A stretch of DNA of 64,000 bases from Nannochloropsis oceanica (lineage: Eukaryota; Sar; Eustigmatophyceae; Eustigmatales; Monodopsidaceae), in NCBI GenBank assembly GCA_004519485.1, contig CP038106.1:879501-943500 (forward strand), given 5' to 3'. Under the pieces are notes generated by a model. It ran no database searches. It was not told where the DNA came from and worked only from the letters and a program-made list of their open reading frames with translations. A program made the position numbers and the translations under genes. Positions 21,331 to 31,203 of the stretch are shown one piece after another (positions within the stretch are counted from its first letter, which is position 1; every line of letters starts with the position of its first letter).

Positions 21331-22966
21331 CGGCGCGCCCTCACTATCTTTCTCTTTCCCTTCTCCATTCCTCCAGCAAGTGCCGCACGAATTCTACCAA
21401 TGGTTGCCAGTGCTCGTGCTGCCTGTTCTCTGGGTAAAGAGAGTATAGTGGGGATTCCTCTCATTCCCTCTCCTCCTCCTCCTGTTGCCGCTCCGGCCGC
21501 CCCGACTCCTCCCACTCCTACCCTTCCAGGATCCCCTCCTGTATCCATCCTGCTATCCCTTCCCCCTCCTCCTCCTCCTCCTGCAGCTGCCCGGGCTCGT
21601 GCTTCAGCAAGTGCCATCTGTATGGTCAGCCGCCTCTGGGCGGCTGCTGCTGCTTCCGCAGCCCGGGTTCTTTTCCCTCTTCTTCCTCCCCCTCCCCTTC
21701 CTCCCCCTCCTCCTCCTCCTTCCCCTCCCCCTCCTTCCCCTCCTCCTCCTCCTCCTCCTTCCCCTCCTCCCTCTCCTCCTCCTCCTCCTTTCCCTCCTCC
21801 TTCTCGTCCTCCTCCTCGTCCTCCCCCTCCTCCTCGTCCTCCTTCTCAACCTCCTGCTCCTCCCCCCCCTCCTCCTCCTTCTCCTCCTCCTCCTCCTCCT
21901 CCTCCTCCTTCCCCTCCTCCTCCTTCCCCTCCTCCTCCTCCTCCACCACCTCCTCCTTCCCCTCCTCCTCCTCCACCACCTCCTCCTCCACCTCCCTCAC
22001 CTCCCCCTCTTCCCCCTCGTCGGCGCGCCCTCACTATCTTTCTCTTTCCCTTCTCCATTCCTCCAGCAAGTGCCGCACGAATTCTACCAATGGTTGCCAG
22101 TGCTCGTGCTGCCTGTTCTCTGGGTAAAGAGAGTATAGTGGGGATTCCTCTCATTCCCTCTCCTCCTCCTCCTGTTGCCGCTCCGGCCGCCCCGACTCCT
22201 CCCACTCCTACCCTTCCAGGATCCCCTCCTGTATCCATCCTGCTATCCCTTCCCCCTCCTCCTCCTCCTCCTGCAGCTGCCCGGGCTCGTGCTTCAGCAA
22301 GTGCCATCTGTATGGTCAGCCGCCTCTGGGCGGCTGCTGCTGCTTCCGCAGCCCGGGTTCTTTTCCCTCTTCTTCCTCCCCCTCCCCTTCCTCCCCCTCC
22401 TCCTCCTCCTTCCCCTCCCCCTCCTTCCCCTCCTCCTCCTCCTCCTCCTTCCCCTCCTCCCTCTCCTCCTCCTCCTCCTTTCCCTCCTCCTTCTCGTCCT
22501 CCTCCTCGTCCTCCCCCTCCTCCTCGTCCTCCTTCTCAACCTCCTGCTCCTCCCCCCCCTCCTCCTCCTTCTCCTCCTCCTCCTCCTCCTCCTCCTTCCC
22601 CTCCTCCTCCTTCCCCTCCTCCTCCTCCTCCACCACCTCCTCCTTCCCCTCCTCCTCCTCCACCACCTCCTCCTCCACCTCCCTCACCTCCCCCTCTTCC
22701 CCCTCGTCGGCGCGCCCTCACTATCTTTCTCTTTCCCTTCTCCATTCCTCCAGCAAGTGCCGCACGAATTCTACCAATGGTTGCCAGTGCTCGTGCTGCC
22801 TGTTCTCTGGGTAAAGAGAGTATAGTGGGGATTCCTCTCATTCCCTCTCCTCCTCCTCCTGTTGCCGCTCCGGCCGCCCCGACTCCTCCCACTCCTACCC
22901 TTCCAGGATCCCCTCCTGTATCCATCCTGCTATCCCTTCCCCCTCCTCCTCCTCCTCCTGCAGCTG
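21331..22966. repeat. 690-bp tandem repeat, about 2.4 copies
   Basis: The unit starts at CGGCGCGCCC at 21331, 22021 and 22708, so the periods are 690 and 687 bp; the third copy breaks off at 22966. Copies are nearly identical, differing mainly in the length of a CCT-rich microsatellite. Both periods are multiples of three. The lower strand would be Gly/Glu-rich, the upper strand Pro/Ser-rich. Confidence 0.93.
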
Positions 22967-23259
22967 GTGGCCACCTCATGCCTCAAGGGTCCGCCTTGCA
23001 TATCCTCGCTTGTCGTCAGCAAGAGCAAGTTATTTCTGACTTTGAAGAGTTGAGTGCCTCGCCGCTGATGGTGGGGGACACATATTTGTCCGGTTGCGAA
23101 TGGTGGAGCGCGAAAAACTACCGTTGGGCATTGGCGCAGATCCACAGTCGATTCGTGAGTGTCGCAAGAGAGCCAGGGGAGCCTCCACGAAAGGCAATGG
23201 CTAATAGTCGTCGCTTGATGATTTATGCACGACTACGACGACTACTAGTCGTCGCTTGA
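21400..23259 (+). CDS. Open frame with SPPPP repeats inside element B
   Basis: A 619-codon frame runs unbroken through all copies of the 690-bp repeat and into the unique tail. Each unit gives a block beginning MVASARAACSLGKESIVG, followed by long Pro runs broken by single Ser, as in hydroxyproline-rich cell-wall proteins. The last 100 residues are different and look more protein-like (SGCEWWSAKNYRWALAQIHS). There is no signal peptide at the frame's start. A CCT microsatellite opens long frames on its own, so the frame may be fortuitous; against that, the tandem periods preserve it. Expression is unknown and I assign no function. Confidence 0.25.
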   Translation: MVASARAACSLGKESIVGIPLIPSPPPPVAAPAAPTPPTPTLPGSPPVSILLSLPPPPPPPAAARARASASAICMVSRLWAAAAASAARVLFPLLPPPPLPPPPPPPSPPPPSPPPPPPPSPPPSPPPPPFPPPSRPPPRPPPPPRPPSQPPAPPPPPPPSPPPPPPPPPSPPPPSPPPPPPPPPPSPPPPPPPPPPPPSPPPLPPRRRALTIFLFPFSIPPASAARILPMVASARAACSLGKESIVGIPLIPSPPPPVAAPAAPTPPTPTLPGSPPVSILLSLPPPPPPPAAARARASASAICMVSRLWAAAAASAARVLFPLLPPPPLPPPPPPPSPPPPSPPPPPPPSPPPSPPPPPFPPPSRPPPRPPPPPRPPSQPPAPPPPPPPSPPPPPPPPSPPPPSPPPPPPPPPPSPPPPPPPPPPPPSPPPLPPRRRALTIFLFPFSIPPASAARILPMVASARAACSLGKESIVGIPLIPSPPPPVAAPAAPTPPTPTLPGSPPVSILLSLPPPPPPPAAGGHLMPQGSALHILACRQQEQVISDFEELSASPLMVGDTYLSGCEWWSAKNYRWALAQIHSRFVSVAREPGEPPRKAMANSRRLMIYARLRRLLVVA

Positions 23260-23660
23260 TGGAAATCATGCACGACTACGAATAATCACATGATAATCGA
23301 CGACTATTGACGACTATCGTAATAGTCAGTCGTACAGGCCATTTTTGGAGACGTAGGTGTGGAAAGAACTGTAAAAGAGGTGAACAATGATGATGGGGCG
23401 GCGGACTGTCCAGCCACCGGTCATGAAATTACCACCGAAAGTGTAAACTGGTGTATGGCGTGGCTACCTCCCGTTCCATGGCCGTCTTGGTGAACTAAAT
23501 TAATATAATGCTCCAATGCTCCTCCTCTCCTCTGCTCTGCTCCTCTCCTCTCCTCTCCTCTCCTTCTCTCCTCCTTCATGTATGATCCTCATTTCGCCCC
23601 TCGCCGACTCCACGGAGAATGTCGTCGTCGTCAACCTCTCACGAGACACTATACCAAATC

Positions 23661-24575
23661 ATGCACGCATGCATGCGCCTACACACAGGGATGGTTTCTG
23701 GGGGGCACTGTCTGGCGTTTGCCTTGCGTCTTCCACACGGTGCCAGCATCTTGGCTCGATCTCAAGGGGTGGTGATGGGGATAGAACGCCGGTCACCTTT
23801 TGGAGGCCGCCGCATGTTGTCTACGGAGGCAAGTACTCAAGCAGCCGCTCATGCACCGTCCAAAGGTACATGAGAATGATACGAAGGAAAGGGGAAAGTG
23901 GAGGGGGCGGGGGGGAAGAGTGCAGGCTGGCCTTTGTGCGCGATGAAGAGGAGGGACAGAACGCAGGCCAGGGTCTTGATGTTGCCAGGCATGGAACCTG
24001 ACGAATCAAAAAAGTGCCATCTTACCCTGCCCTCCGAAACATTTGGCATTTCAAACAGGTTCTTCGCTCCTTCAGCGGTTATCCTCCTTCCTGGCTGGCG
24101 TGGGCGTGACGTCCTTGGTGGGCTACTATTTTCTCGTCCAGGATGTGAAGCGGTACGTGTTGGGAACGGACGAAGCTCAGCTCTGCTAGTGTCTGGTATT
24201 TGATATCATCCGAAAATATTGGTGACACTCGGTTTACCAACTACATCTCCTTGCTGGTGGCCACCTCATGCCTCGCTCCTACATCGGCTGCTCGGAGATG
24301 CAAGGGGAAAGAACATCTGGCCGAGAGGGCTCTCTTTTGGGATCAGGACCTTTTATTTATTATTCAATTTCTGGTTTTCGAACGGGGTACTTTTTTATGC
24401 GCTCCCTTTTGTCGTACCTACTTATCATATTGAAACTGTTCTCCCATTCTGACCTAATCGGCTCCTTTCCATTCTTATCTTCCTGCATTACGTCAAATAC
24501 AGGTCGACCGAGTCGGTACAAGCGGGCATGAGCGACATCACAAAGAGACTGGAGGCGCTGGAGAAGAGCAAATAA
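23661..24575 (+). CDS. Small mitochondrial single-span protein, three exons
   Basis: Exons 23661-23865, 24059-24152 and 24503-24575 join at GT-AG sites in frame to about 123 residues (137 if the ATG at 23619 is used). The N-terminus is rich in Arg, Ser, Ala and His without acids (MHACMRLHTGMVSGG..., RRMLSTEAS), which fits a mitochondrial presequence. The second exon encodes one hydrophobic span, SFLAGVGVTSLVGYYFLVQD, and the third a short amphipathic helix ending TKRLEALEKSK. Two introns separating such small exons make the gene easy to miss. I do not recognise the family; size and layout resemble small inner-membrane subunits of respiratory or cristae complexes, but that is inference. The upstream repeat element ends about 300 bp before the start. 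Confidence 0.68.
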
Positions 24576-25751
24576 GTCTGATAAGGAAGGGAGTTGTAAT
24601 GGCAGTTGAGGTGGTGGCACGGACACCTGCAGCAGCAATTACAGAGGAAATGAGTAGTGGTGGGGAGATTGGAATGCAAACAAAAGGGAGAAAAGAAAAA
24701 TAAGCATGCAAAAAAAAGGTATGGGTTTCATCCACCTCTATGGTGGCCTTTTGTTCGTGTTTCGTTGACCCGTTCCGCACTGCCAGTTCCTCGGTCTCTC
24801 GCTTTCATGGTGATCGACGTCAGCTCTCTTAATAAAAGAACTTTGCGTTCCAAAATATTCAAGGTTTTCACATTTGTGTTTTTCCCACGCACCACTCCGC
24901 CACTTGCCCTGTCGCACCAAAGATGAAAAAACATCAGGTCTACGTATTTCACTAGGTGACTTGGTGTGTCTTTTTCCTCTGTGTTGTGCATTTGGCGTTC
25001 CTGAGTAATTTCTTCCCAGGTGGTCGTCGCCTCGTGGGTCCACAGACGCAGGTCCCTCCCTCCCTCCTCATCGCCAAGTTTTCAGATCCCACATGGACGT
25101 TTGCACCACATGGAAGCCCTCTGCACCCCATGCATGCACACAATCAGACACATATAATGCCATTGTAAGCAAAGTGACGTGAAGAGAGGACATAGGCAGT
25201 CAGCCGTACAAACGCCAGGTACAGCCACAGAGCAGTCCTCCCACGACGCCGTTGATGATGATGATGATGGGCCCTTCGTCAGCAAAATGAAGGTAGCGCC
25301 ACTTTTCACCATCGTCCTCCTTCATCAAAAGGCCAATGCAACCACACTTTTAGCACCAAAGAAGTAGAAGACGACAAGCTAGAAGGTTACAACACTACCA
25401 CATGACCACACCCCAGAATACAAAGAAAATATATAATGTTAACAACTGTCCACGTTTGCTTTCCTTTTTTTCGGCGTTTTTCCTGTCCCTTTTCGAGGAG
25501 GGGAAATCTCCCTGATTTGACGGCTGCCTTCACCTGCGCACAATACATGAACAAGAATATCCTTTACAACCGTCCTCATTATGTTTTGTATCCCTCTACA
25601 CTTTTTCTGTGGCTTTGAGACTCGAGTCTTTGCAGAACGACGTTTCACCTTTTGCCGGTTTACGCTCCTCTGCCCTCTCTCCCTCCCTACCCCCCACACG
25701 ACGACCACCACCCTCTCACCCCACACCCACACACGTACTCACACACATACA
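24576..25751. other. Intergenic, nothing recognised
   Basis: About 1.2 kb between the small mitochondrial gene and a Helitron remnant. There are CA-rich and ATG/GAT microsatellite patches (near 25250 and 25730) but no supported gene. Confidence 0.4.
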
Positions 25752-26765
25752 GGGAAGTATACGCAGGGCTCAGGAGGAGGACGACGGCCGGACCATAACC
25801 AAGCCTCTTCCCAACGACGTCGACTTTACCACGACCACAACGACGGCCACAACGACGGTCAAGAGCAGGGACCCCCTCAACATGGCCGGGGCAACCGCAC
25901 CCGCCGGGCCACCTTCGCTCTTAGCAGCCAGTTCAACAACGACACACCGCGAGATGAAGACCAACCTCGCCGTCGCCCTGGTCGTCCGCGTGGGTCCACC
26001 AACGTTGCCGGCCGCCCCCGCGACCTTGAAGAAGCTACCTATGCGATCAAAGAGGCGCAGTGACACGTAACCGTAACTCACATCATCAACCTTGTAAGAG
26101 CTAACCTATGCGATCAAAGAGGCGCAGTGACATACTACATCTCAGCAGCACCGACAGCAAGCTCACCGCCAAGCCAAACAGCACCGTCAAGCCGCATATC
26201 GAGAAGCCATTCGCAAAGAACATGCCACACATGCTGCCCAACAAATCCGCGCTGGTCTTGAAGCCGGACAAGCCCGCGCACCACAAGAAGACATCCCCCC
26301 CGCCCCATTTACACCAGCCCCCCGACCGCTTGCGGCGCCGCATCGCACGCACGCGCCTGGACTTCCGCCACCGTCCGTGCCTCCCTTTGCTTGAGTTACC
26401 TCTAACGGCACAAGCAGCTCCTCTACCTCGACGAGAATATGCGCATTCACCAGTTCGCCTGGCTGGCCCACCTGACCACTCGAGTGGTTCGCCGACTTCC
26501 TTCTCGCCATTGGGGAAGGGCAGCCCCCTGCCCTTCCAGACCCGCTACACTCCCCGCATGCAACGCCACCGCCTCCTTCTCGCCACAAACATTTGCTGAT
26601 CCCGGCCTTCACGCTCCCCGAAACACCTCATAAACCATATCTACGGCTCCTTTGACGACCCCGCCGACCGAGACCACGACTACCTGTCTTCGCCCACAGC
26701 CAGCTTTACGTCGCTCTGTCCAGGGTTGGGAACCCCAACAACATCACCATTATAGTCACTCATCC
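25752..26765 (+). mobile_element. Decayed Helitron-like remnant
   Basis: Pieces typical of Helitron Rep/Pif1-helicase proteins appear in order on the plus strand, in several frames. First is a basic stretch with RRRPGRPRGSTNVAGRPRD. Next, around 26130-26290, is a Gln/His/Ala/Arg-rich stretch (AYREAIRKEHATHAAQQIRA). Near 26630 is HLINHIYGSFDDPADRDHDY, like the helicase segment before motif V. Finally, QLYVALSRVGNPNNITIIV at about 26700-26756 is the hallmark C-terminal helicase motif. Most of Rep and the helicase core is missing, so it cannot move on its own. I do not see the 3' hairpin with CTRR end. A 28-base sequence occurs twice within it, 67 bp apart (from 26038 and 26105). Confidence 0.6.
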
Positions 26766-27543
26766 TCCCATCGATTGCCAGTTACCTTTTATTTCAACAC
26801 CCAATGTGGTGTACACTGAATTTTTCCAACATATAAATGCCCCCCCCCTCGGGACAGCACCAGCCCCACCAACAACAAATCATCCAATTGTAGAAGTCCC
26901 CACAATTTTGTAGTTTATGTAACACACTGTACATAATTAAGAACAAAGTAATAAAGAACAAATCAAAATAAGAGATCGTGATTTCATGTAAACCAAAAAC
27001 TTTCTTCTCCCTCTCCGTCTCTTTACGCTTCTTCTACTTACCCGGACATCTCTCCTTCCCCAACAACTCACATGCGCTCCAGTTTCCCCGGCGACAAATA
27101 CACACACCTCCATCACAACATCCACATTCTCCTCCACAGATGTCTCCCCTCTTCTCACCTCTTCTACACTTTCTGTAACAACTTCTCTGACTACTGCAAG
27201 TCCTTTCGAGCACACACCCCGCAAAAGTGCGGGATTTCCAGCTAGTCGTCGTTGAAGGAAGAGGTTCGACGTCTATTTTCCAAAGCAATACGACAACCTA
27301 CTCACTCGTGCTCTGCGCAGGCTTTTACAAACAAGGGCTCTGGCTTGCTTGTATCGCTCCGCTCTGAAAGGAGCAAGTATTTTGCAGCTATCCACCCGTC
27401 ACAGATCATCATTCATCATTACCAATCGATCATCACCGTAATGACATAGTCGAAATGTGCTCTCCCTTACGAAGTACCCTGCTCCACCCATCCACCCGTT
27501 GCAGACCCAAAATACAGGCAGGAGACGTGATAGCCGCAGCATC
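26766..27543. other. Intergenic, nothing recognised
   Basis: About 780 bp between the Helitron remnant and the next gene; includes an AT-rich stretch near 26930-26990. No gene is supported. Confidence 0.35.
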
Positions 27544-28345
27544 ATGAAGCTTGTCCTAGTCTCTCTCTTGCTCAATGCTGCACACGCCTTTTTCTTGGCG
27601 CCACCCAGTAAGCCCCTGCAACGCTTGTATTCTACGGCGGGCGCTATGTTGGGCTCCGCCACTCACCCGCTGGCCAACCGCAAAATCCAGTTCTCCGACA
27701 ACGAGGACGAGTAAGTAATGCCCAATGAAGGGCTCGAGGTGTATTGTGGGCGTGCGAAGACAGTAGTTTGCTGGGTAGTTTTTTTGTGAAACGCCCAGGC
27801 CATAGATTTACATCCTTTGGGTCAAGCCATTTCATTTTCTACCCTCTTCCTGTCTATCATCTCGTATATATACATTTCTCATCACTTTATTCAATCGCAT
27901 TTTCGCCTTTCCATCCCATCCTTCATATTCTCATCTCCTTCATTCCTCCCCCCCCCCCCCGCATCATCTCACCCACAGCACAGATCGTGTAACCCAAGTC
28001 CAACTGCTGGCGGATGGGAGTATGAGCTTCATATCGGACAGCACCATGGCAGTGGATGTGAAGGGGAGCTGGAAACCCGCCGAAGGTGGGAAGGTTTCTT
28101 TCCTGGTGGAGCGCTTTTACGCGACCAGTGCGATGGATAGCAAGTACAGCATGGTCCGTATATATGAGGGGAAAATCACCATCTCAGGGAAAGCAATTTT
28201 AGGAGAGGGTAAAATAGAACAAGAAAAATACGATGCCCTTTTCCCGTGCGGCTTCTTTTCCCTTATTAGCGTGGATGATGGGCCGGATGATTTTTTTGAA
28301 AAGTTAGGGCCGGGGCACACGGTGATGCCGGGCGTGGATCAGTAA
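27544..28345 (+). CDS. Unknown plastid-targeted protein, 177 residues
   Basis: Exons 27544-27710 and 27979-28345 join in frame. The start MKLVLVSLLLNAAHAFFLAPPSK is a signal peptide with an Ala-Phe junction followed by Pro and Ser residues, the heterokont bipartite plastid signal; an acidic linker (SDNEDE) ends exon 1. The mature part looks beta-rich: alternating hydrophobic residues (KVSFLVERFYATS, YSMVRIYEGKITISGKAIL), then ALFPCGFFSLISVDDGP and a C-terminal Gly/Pro-rich tail. No family motif is recognised. The layout resembles small lipocalin-like or thylakoid-associated unknowns of stramenopiles, but that is only an impression. The intron contains a run of C (27951-27960) ahead of the acceptor. 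Confidence 0.8.
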
Positions 28346-28813
28346 GATGACGAATAAAGGCTGATGTGCGGGTGGTGACTTTCGATGCATGCATGTGGAT
28401 GTGTATTTTCAGTGAGGCATAGGGAGAGGCCTACACAAGGTCAAGGGCATCCTGGTGGATCATCCATCTGATATTTTGTTTTTCCATTTTACATTTTTAC
28501 AGGCCCCGTCATGTGTGTTTCCCCTGTCAATGTGAAGGAAGTTGTCATTGTCACTGTATGAGTTAGTGGAAAGAAAAAAGGAACACACACAAAGAAGATG
28601 AGCAAGTAATCGAGTGCTTAACTTCTCAGAGGGGGGAATTGCATACTGGCTAAATTTTGAATTTTGATCTGATTAATTTGGTCCTTGATAAACCCACCCC
28701 GAAAGCTTTTGTTTATTTTATTGAAGTCTTCCATCGCAGCCTAGTTGTGCCCATTCTTCTATCCGCAATCGATAACCTACGCATGACAGTGCCCGCTGAT
28801 CCAAGCACAAGCA
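28346..28813. other. Convergent 3' intergenic region
   Basis: Between the ends of the plastid unknown (plus) and the Nudix gene (minus). No feature is recognised. Confidence 0.35.
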
Positions 28814-29536
28814 TCACGATCCATCGAGAGACACGCGCTTGACGGCCAGCGTAATTGATTTCGAGCAGAGTATTGAGAAGGCGGCAGTCAGTAAGAAACG
28901 GCGAATCGAGATTCTGGTGAAGGTGTGCGGGACCCAGTTCACCCCGCCGTCGCTCTGAAAGAGAAGGCAGTCCCGCAGTAGGTCGGAGCACCAGAAAGCA
29001 TCTGCTACTTCCTTCTCGGCAAGGAGTAGTTCCGTGGATCCAGTGTCGAGCTGTAGGAAAACAAACGACGCAACAAAAAAGGGCTTGGCAGTGCGCACGA
29101 AGCGATCTGGCAGCCGCCCTAGTAGATGAAAGTGTCCATCACCCGAAGCCAGGTCTATGCGCACTTCTTTTTTCACTCCTCTTACGGCACAATCCAAATC
29201 TGCTCCTTTGGGACGTGACGATCGCCCGGCAAAGCCACCTGGCCGCTCCATCTATCTTGCGGGTTATGGGCGGCGGCGAATGAAAAGCACTTCCATCCCA
29301 GGCCGGGCAGACTTGGGGAATGATTCGTACCAGGCTCGAAAGCTATGAAGGTTATGAGGGAAGGCGACGTGATCGATAGCAGCAGTAGCGTCTGCAGTAG
29401 CCGCTACGCGCAATATTATTGCAACAGCAGCTCGAGATGCGGCGGAGAGCGGAACGTGTGGAGCAGGGAAAGTCGAGGTTGACGAGGTCGCCAGACGTCT
29501 GTTTAGAGGCATTTCCCCCTTCTCGGCTTCCTCCAT
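28814..29536 (-). pseudogene. Nudix hydrolase gene, degenerate
   Basis: Related to Nudix hydrolases of the type with NPxDRWSGxxALPGG. The ATG at 29536 opens a frame reading RAAVAIILRV and MEVLFIRRR. The next conserved stretch, HNPQDRWSGQVALPG (about 29260-29216), is in another frame. The first frame then resumes as ADLDCAVRGVKKEVRIDL through SKEEVADAFW-like EVADAFWCSDLL to a stop at 28814. The original frame has two stops in the shifted stretch. In the Nudix box REUxEExGU, the segment RGVKKEVRI keeps only one of the catalytic Glu residues. Together these suggest a pseudogene, unless an assembly error or an unusual splice restores it. No GT-AG intron fits between the segments. Confidence 0.65.
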
Positions 29537-29933
29537 GCGTATAGTGGGAAACCTGTGTAAAAGTGTGAGATAAGGATAAAATTTGTACAGTGTGATAGGT
29601 GCGAAAGGCTTTCAAAGTTGAGGAAAAGATATTATGCATGTAAGTGCAGGCATCCGAGTATCGCACCCGCTCGAGCTTCCTTGCTACTAATTCTAACTTG
29701 TAATTGACATTTGTTCTTTCTTCAACGTCGCCAAGAAACCAGCCTGGAAGCCAGTGTGCCTGTTTCTGCTGTACATTTATGTCAATTCCTATCTACACAC
29801 TGCTCTCAGTAGAGCAGCTGCTGCTCACGAGATTTCTTGCCGCGGCCGGACAGTAGTGATTTTTGCACATGTACATAAACCAATTCAAATATTTTCACGT
29901 GTGGAGATGCGTGAAAACGTCCGTCTGACTCTC
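29537..29933. other. Intergenic, nothing recognised
   Basis: Four hundred bases between the Nudix start and the cystinosin stop, both genes on the minus strand. No feature is recognised. Confidence 0.35.
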
Positions 29934-31203
29934 CTAGTCTTGTACCGCGACTTCTCCTCCTCGCCCTCGCCGCCGAGGCTCATGGGCTGACTTCGGTCGT
30001 GCCTTTGCAGCGTGAGGCGAGGGGTAAAGGATAAAATGCTGGACGATGAAAAATACATCGAAGGCCATGGAGAACAGCCCTAAAAAGAACTTGAGAAGGT
30101 CGCCATTGATACCCTTCCAATCGTTCGTCACTTGGCAGTCCACCACAAGTTGCATCACCGAAAAGAGGCCGCCTGTTTTGTTTTGGTAGATGAGGGATGG
30201 TGAAGAGGGGTTGAAACATTGGGTAGAACAAAACACTTGGGGAGGAAAGAATCTTGATGTTGCAAGTTGGATGAAACAAGGAAGAAAGAATGATCGAAAG
30301 ATGGAAAAAACATATGGCACACCTACCTGTGAAGTCGCACAATATGTTGTGAATCGACCAGCCCGAGGTGGATTTGCGTATATAGTTTAAGTATGCTTGA
30401 GGTATGCCTTTAATGATTGTAATAAAGAGCTTCATATATGACAAAATGTACAAAAAATCAAGCCAGTCCGACGGCTTAGCTCCCCGCGCGCCTGCGACAG
30501 TCAAAGCCAATACGGTGGTGGCAAGCAATCCAAGCACGACCAGGGAGATGGGCCTCGAAAGTCGCTTTCTTTTTGGATCAAAGCCATCGTAATAGAACAT
30601 TTGAGCGATAGTTACAGCAGTTATGAGGACGGCGTGCCCCGCAAAGACCACGTCCTGGATCGTCACTTTGTTTTCGTGGCCATCGTTCTGATTTCGATAC
30701 GCTTGCTGGATGGAAGGGGCCGTCTGGAGAGCCAGTGCAAAAGCCGTATAGAATAAGAAGCCCAGAAAATTCAGGAGTTCAAAGTCCAGGGAAAGTCCTT
30801 CAGTAGTTTGCTGCCGGTAGTTAAGAAGAAGTTGCGGATAGAAACTGACAGTCCAGGCCAGGAAGTACGTCCATCCCAGAATATTGGAGAGAGCGGCAGA
30901 GGCAGGGTCGTGCTGAAGCTGCTTATTCTTAGGCAATGCCAAACCCAAAACAAGGCCAAGCAGCAGTAATACGACATATCCCAAAAGTTTTCGCCGCGCC
31001 CAAATGAGACATTGAGCTGTGCTGGCACCGCAACTTGGTACTCTTGCAATCTCCTGATCCCTCTCCAAGCCGTTATGCTCCTCCTCGTCATTCCCCTGCT
31101 CCATCCGGAGGAGCAAGGGAGCTTGCAGTAGAGCATGAGGACTCTGCGCTGCCTTTTCCTCGTCATAATATGACCCGCTTCCTCCCCCATGGCGTCTAGG
31201 CAT
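29934..31203 (-). CDS. Cystinosin-like lysosomal/vacuolar cystine transporter
   Basis: Exports cystine from the vacuole or lysosome together with a proton. Exons 31203-30327 and 30172-29934 join (ACA-G/GC) to about 371 residues. A hydrophilic N-terminus precedes seven membrane spans with two PQ-loop units: FYPQLLLNYRQQTTEGLSLD and IKGIPQAYLNYIRKSTSGWS. The junction restores the family segment NILCDFTGGLFSVMQLVVDC, and FLLGL-like spans then lead to a C-terminal tail. The C-terminal tail is basic and lacks an obvious GYDQL motif, which sorts cystinosin in animals. It shares a 480-bp upstream region with RNA polymerase III subunit 2 on the opposite strand. Confidence 0.92.

Larger units (their letters stand above)
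20587..23349. mobile_element. 2.8-kb relative of the palindrome element (copy B)
   Basis: The left part, 20586-20854, matches the core of copy A (16771-17047) with about four substitutions and one 8-base length difference. The right part, 23200-23351, matches the right-hand palindrome array of copy A (17131-17322) but stops before the terminal inverted repeat. Between them lie about 2.3 kb absent from A: a short coding-like part, a 690-bp tandem repeat and a unique tail. The heptamer GACGTAG stands at 20580-20586 and again at 23350-23356, so the whole unit is bracketed by a perfect 7-bp direct repeat. Copy A therefore looks like an internally deleted relative, or B like a form lacking its outer ends. 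No known transposase motif is seen. Confidence 0.65.

Noticed and set aside
20970-22979. Gly- and Glu-rich frames on the minus strand of the 690-bp repeat
   Set aside because: They are opened by the CCT/AGG microsatellite and contain stops between units; the plus-strand frame is the only one open throughout.
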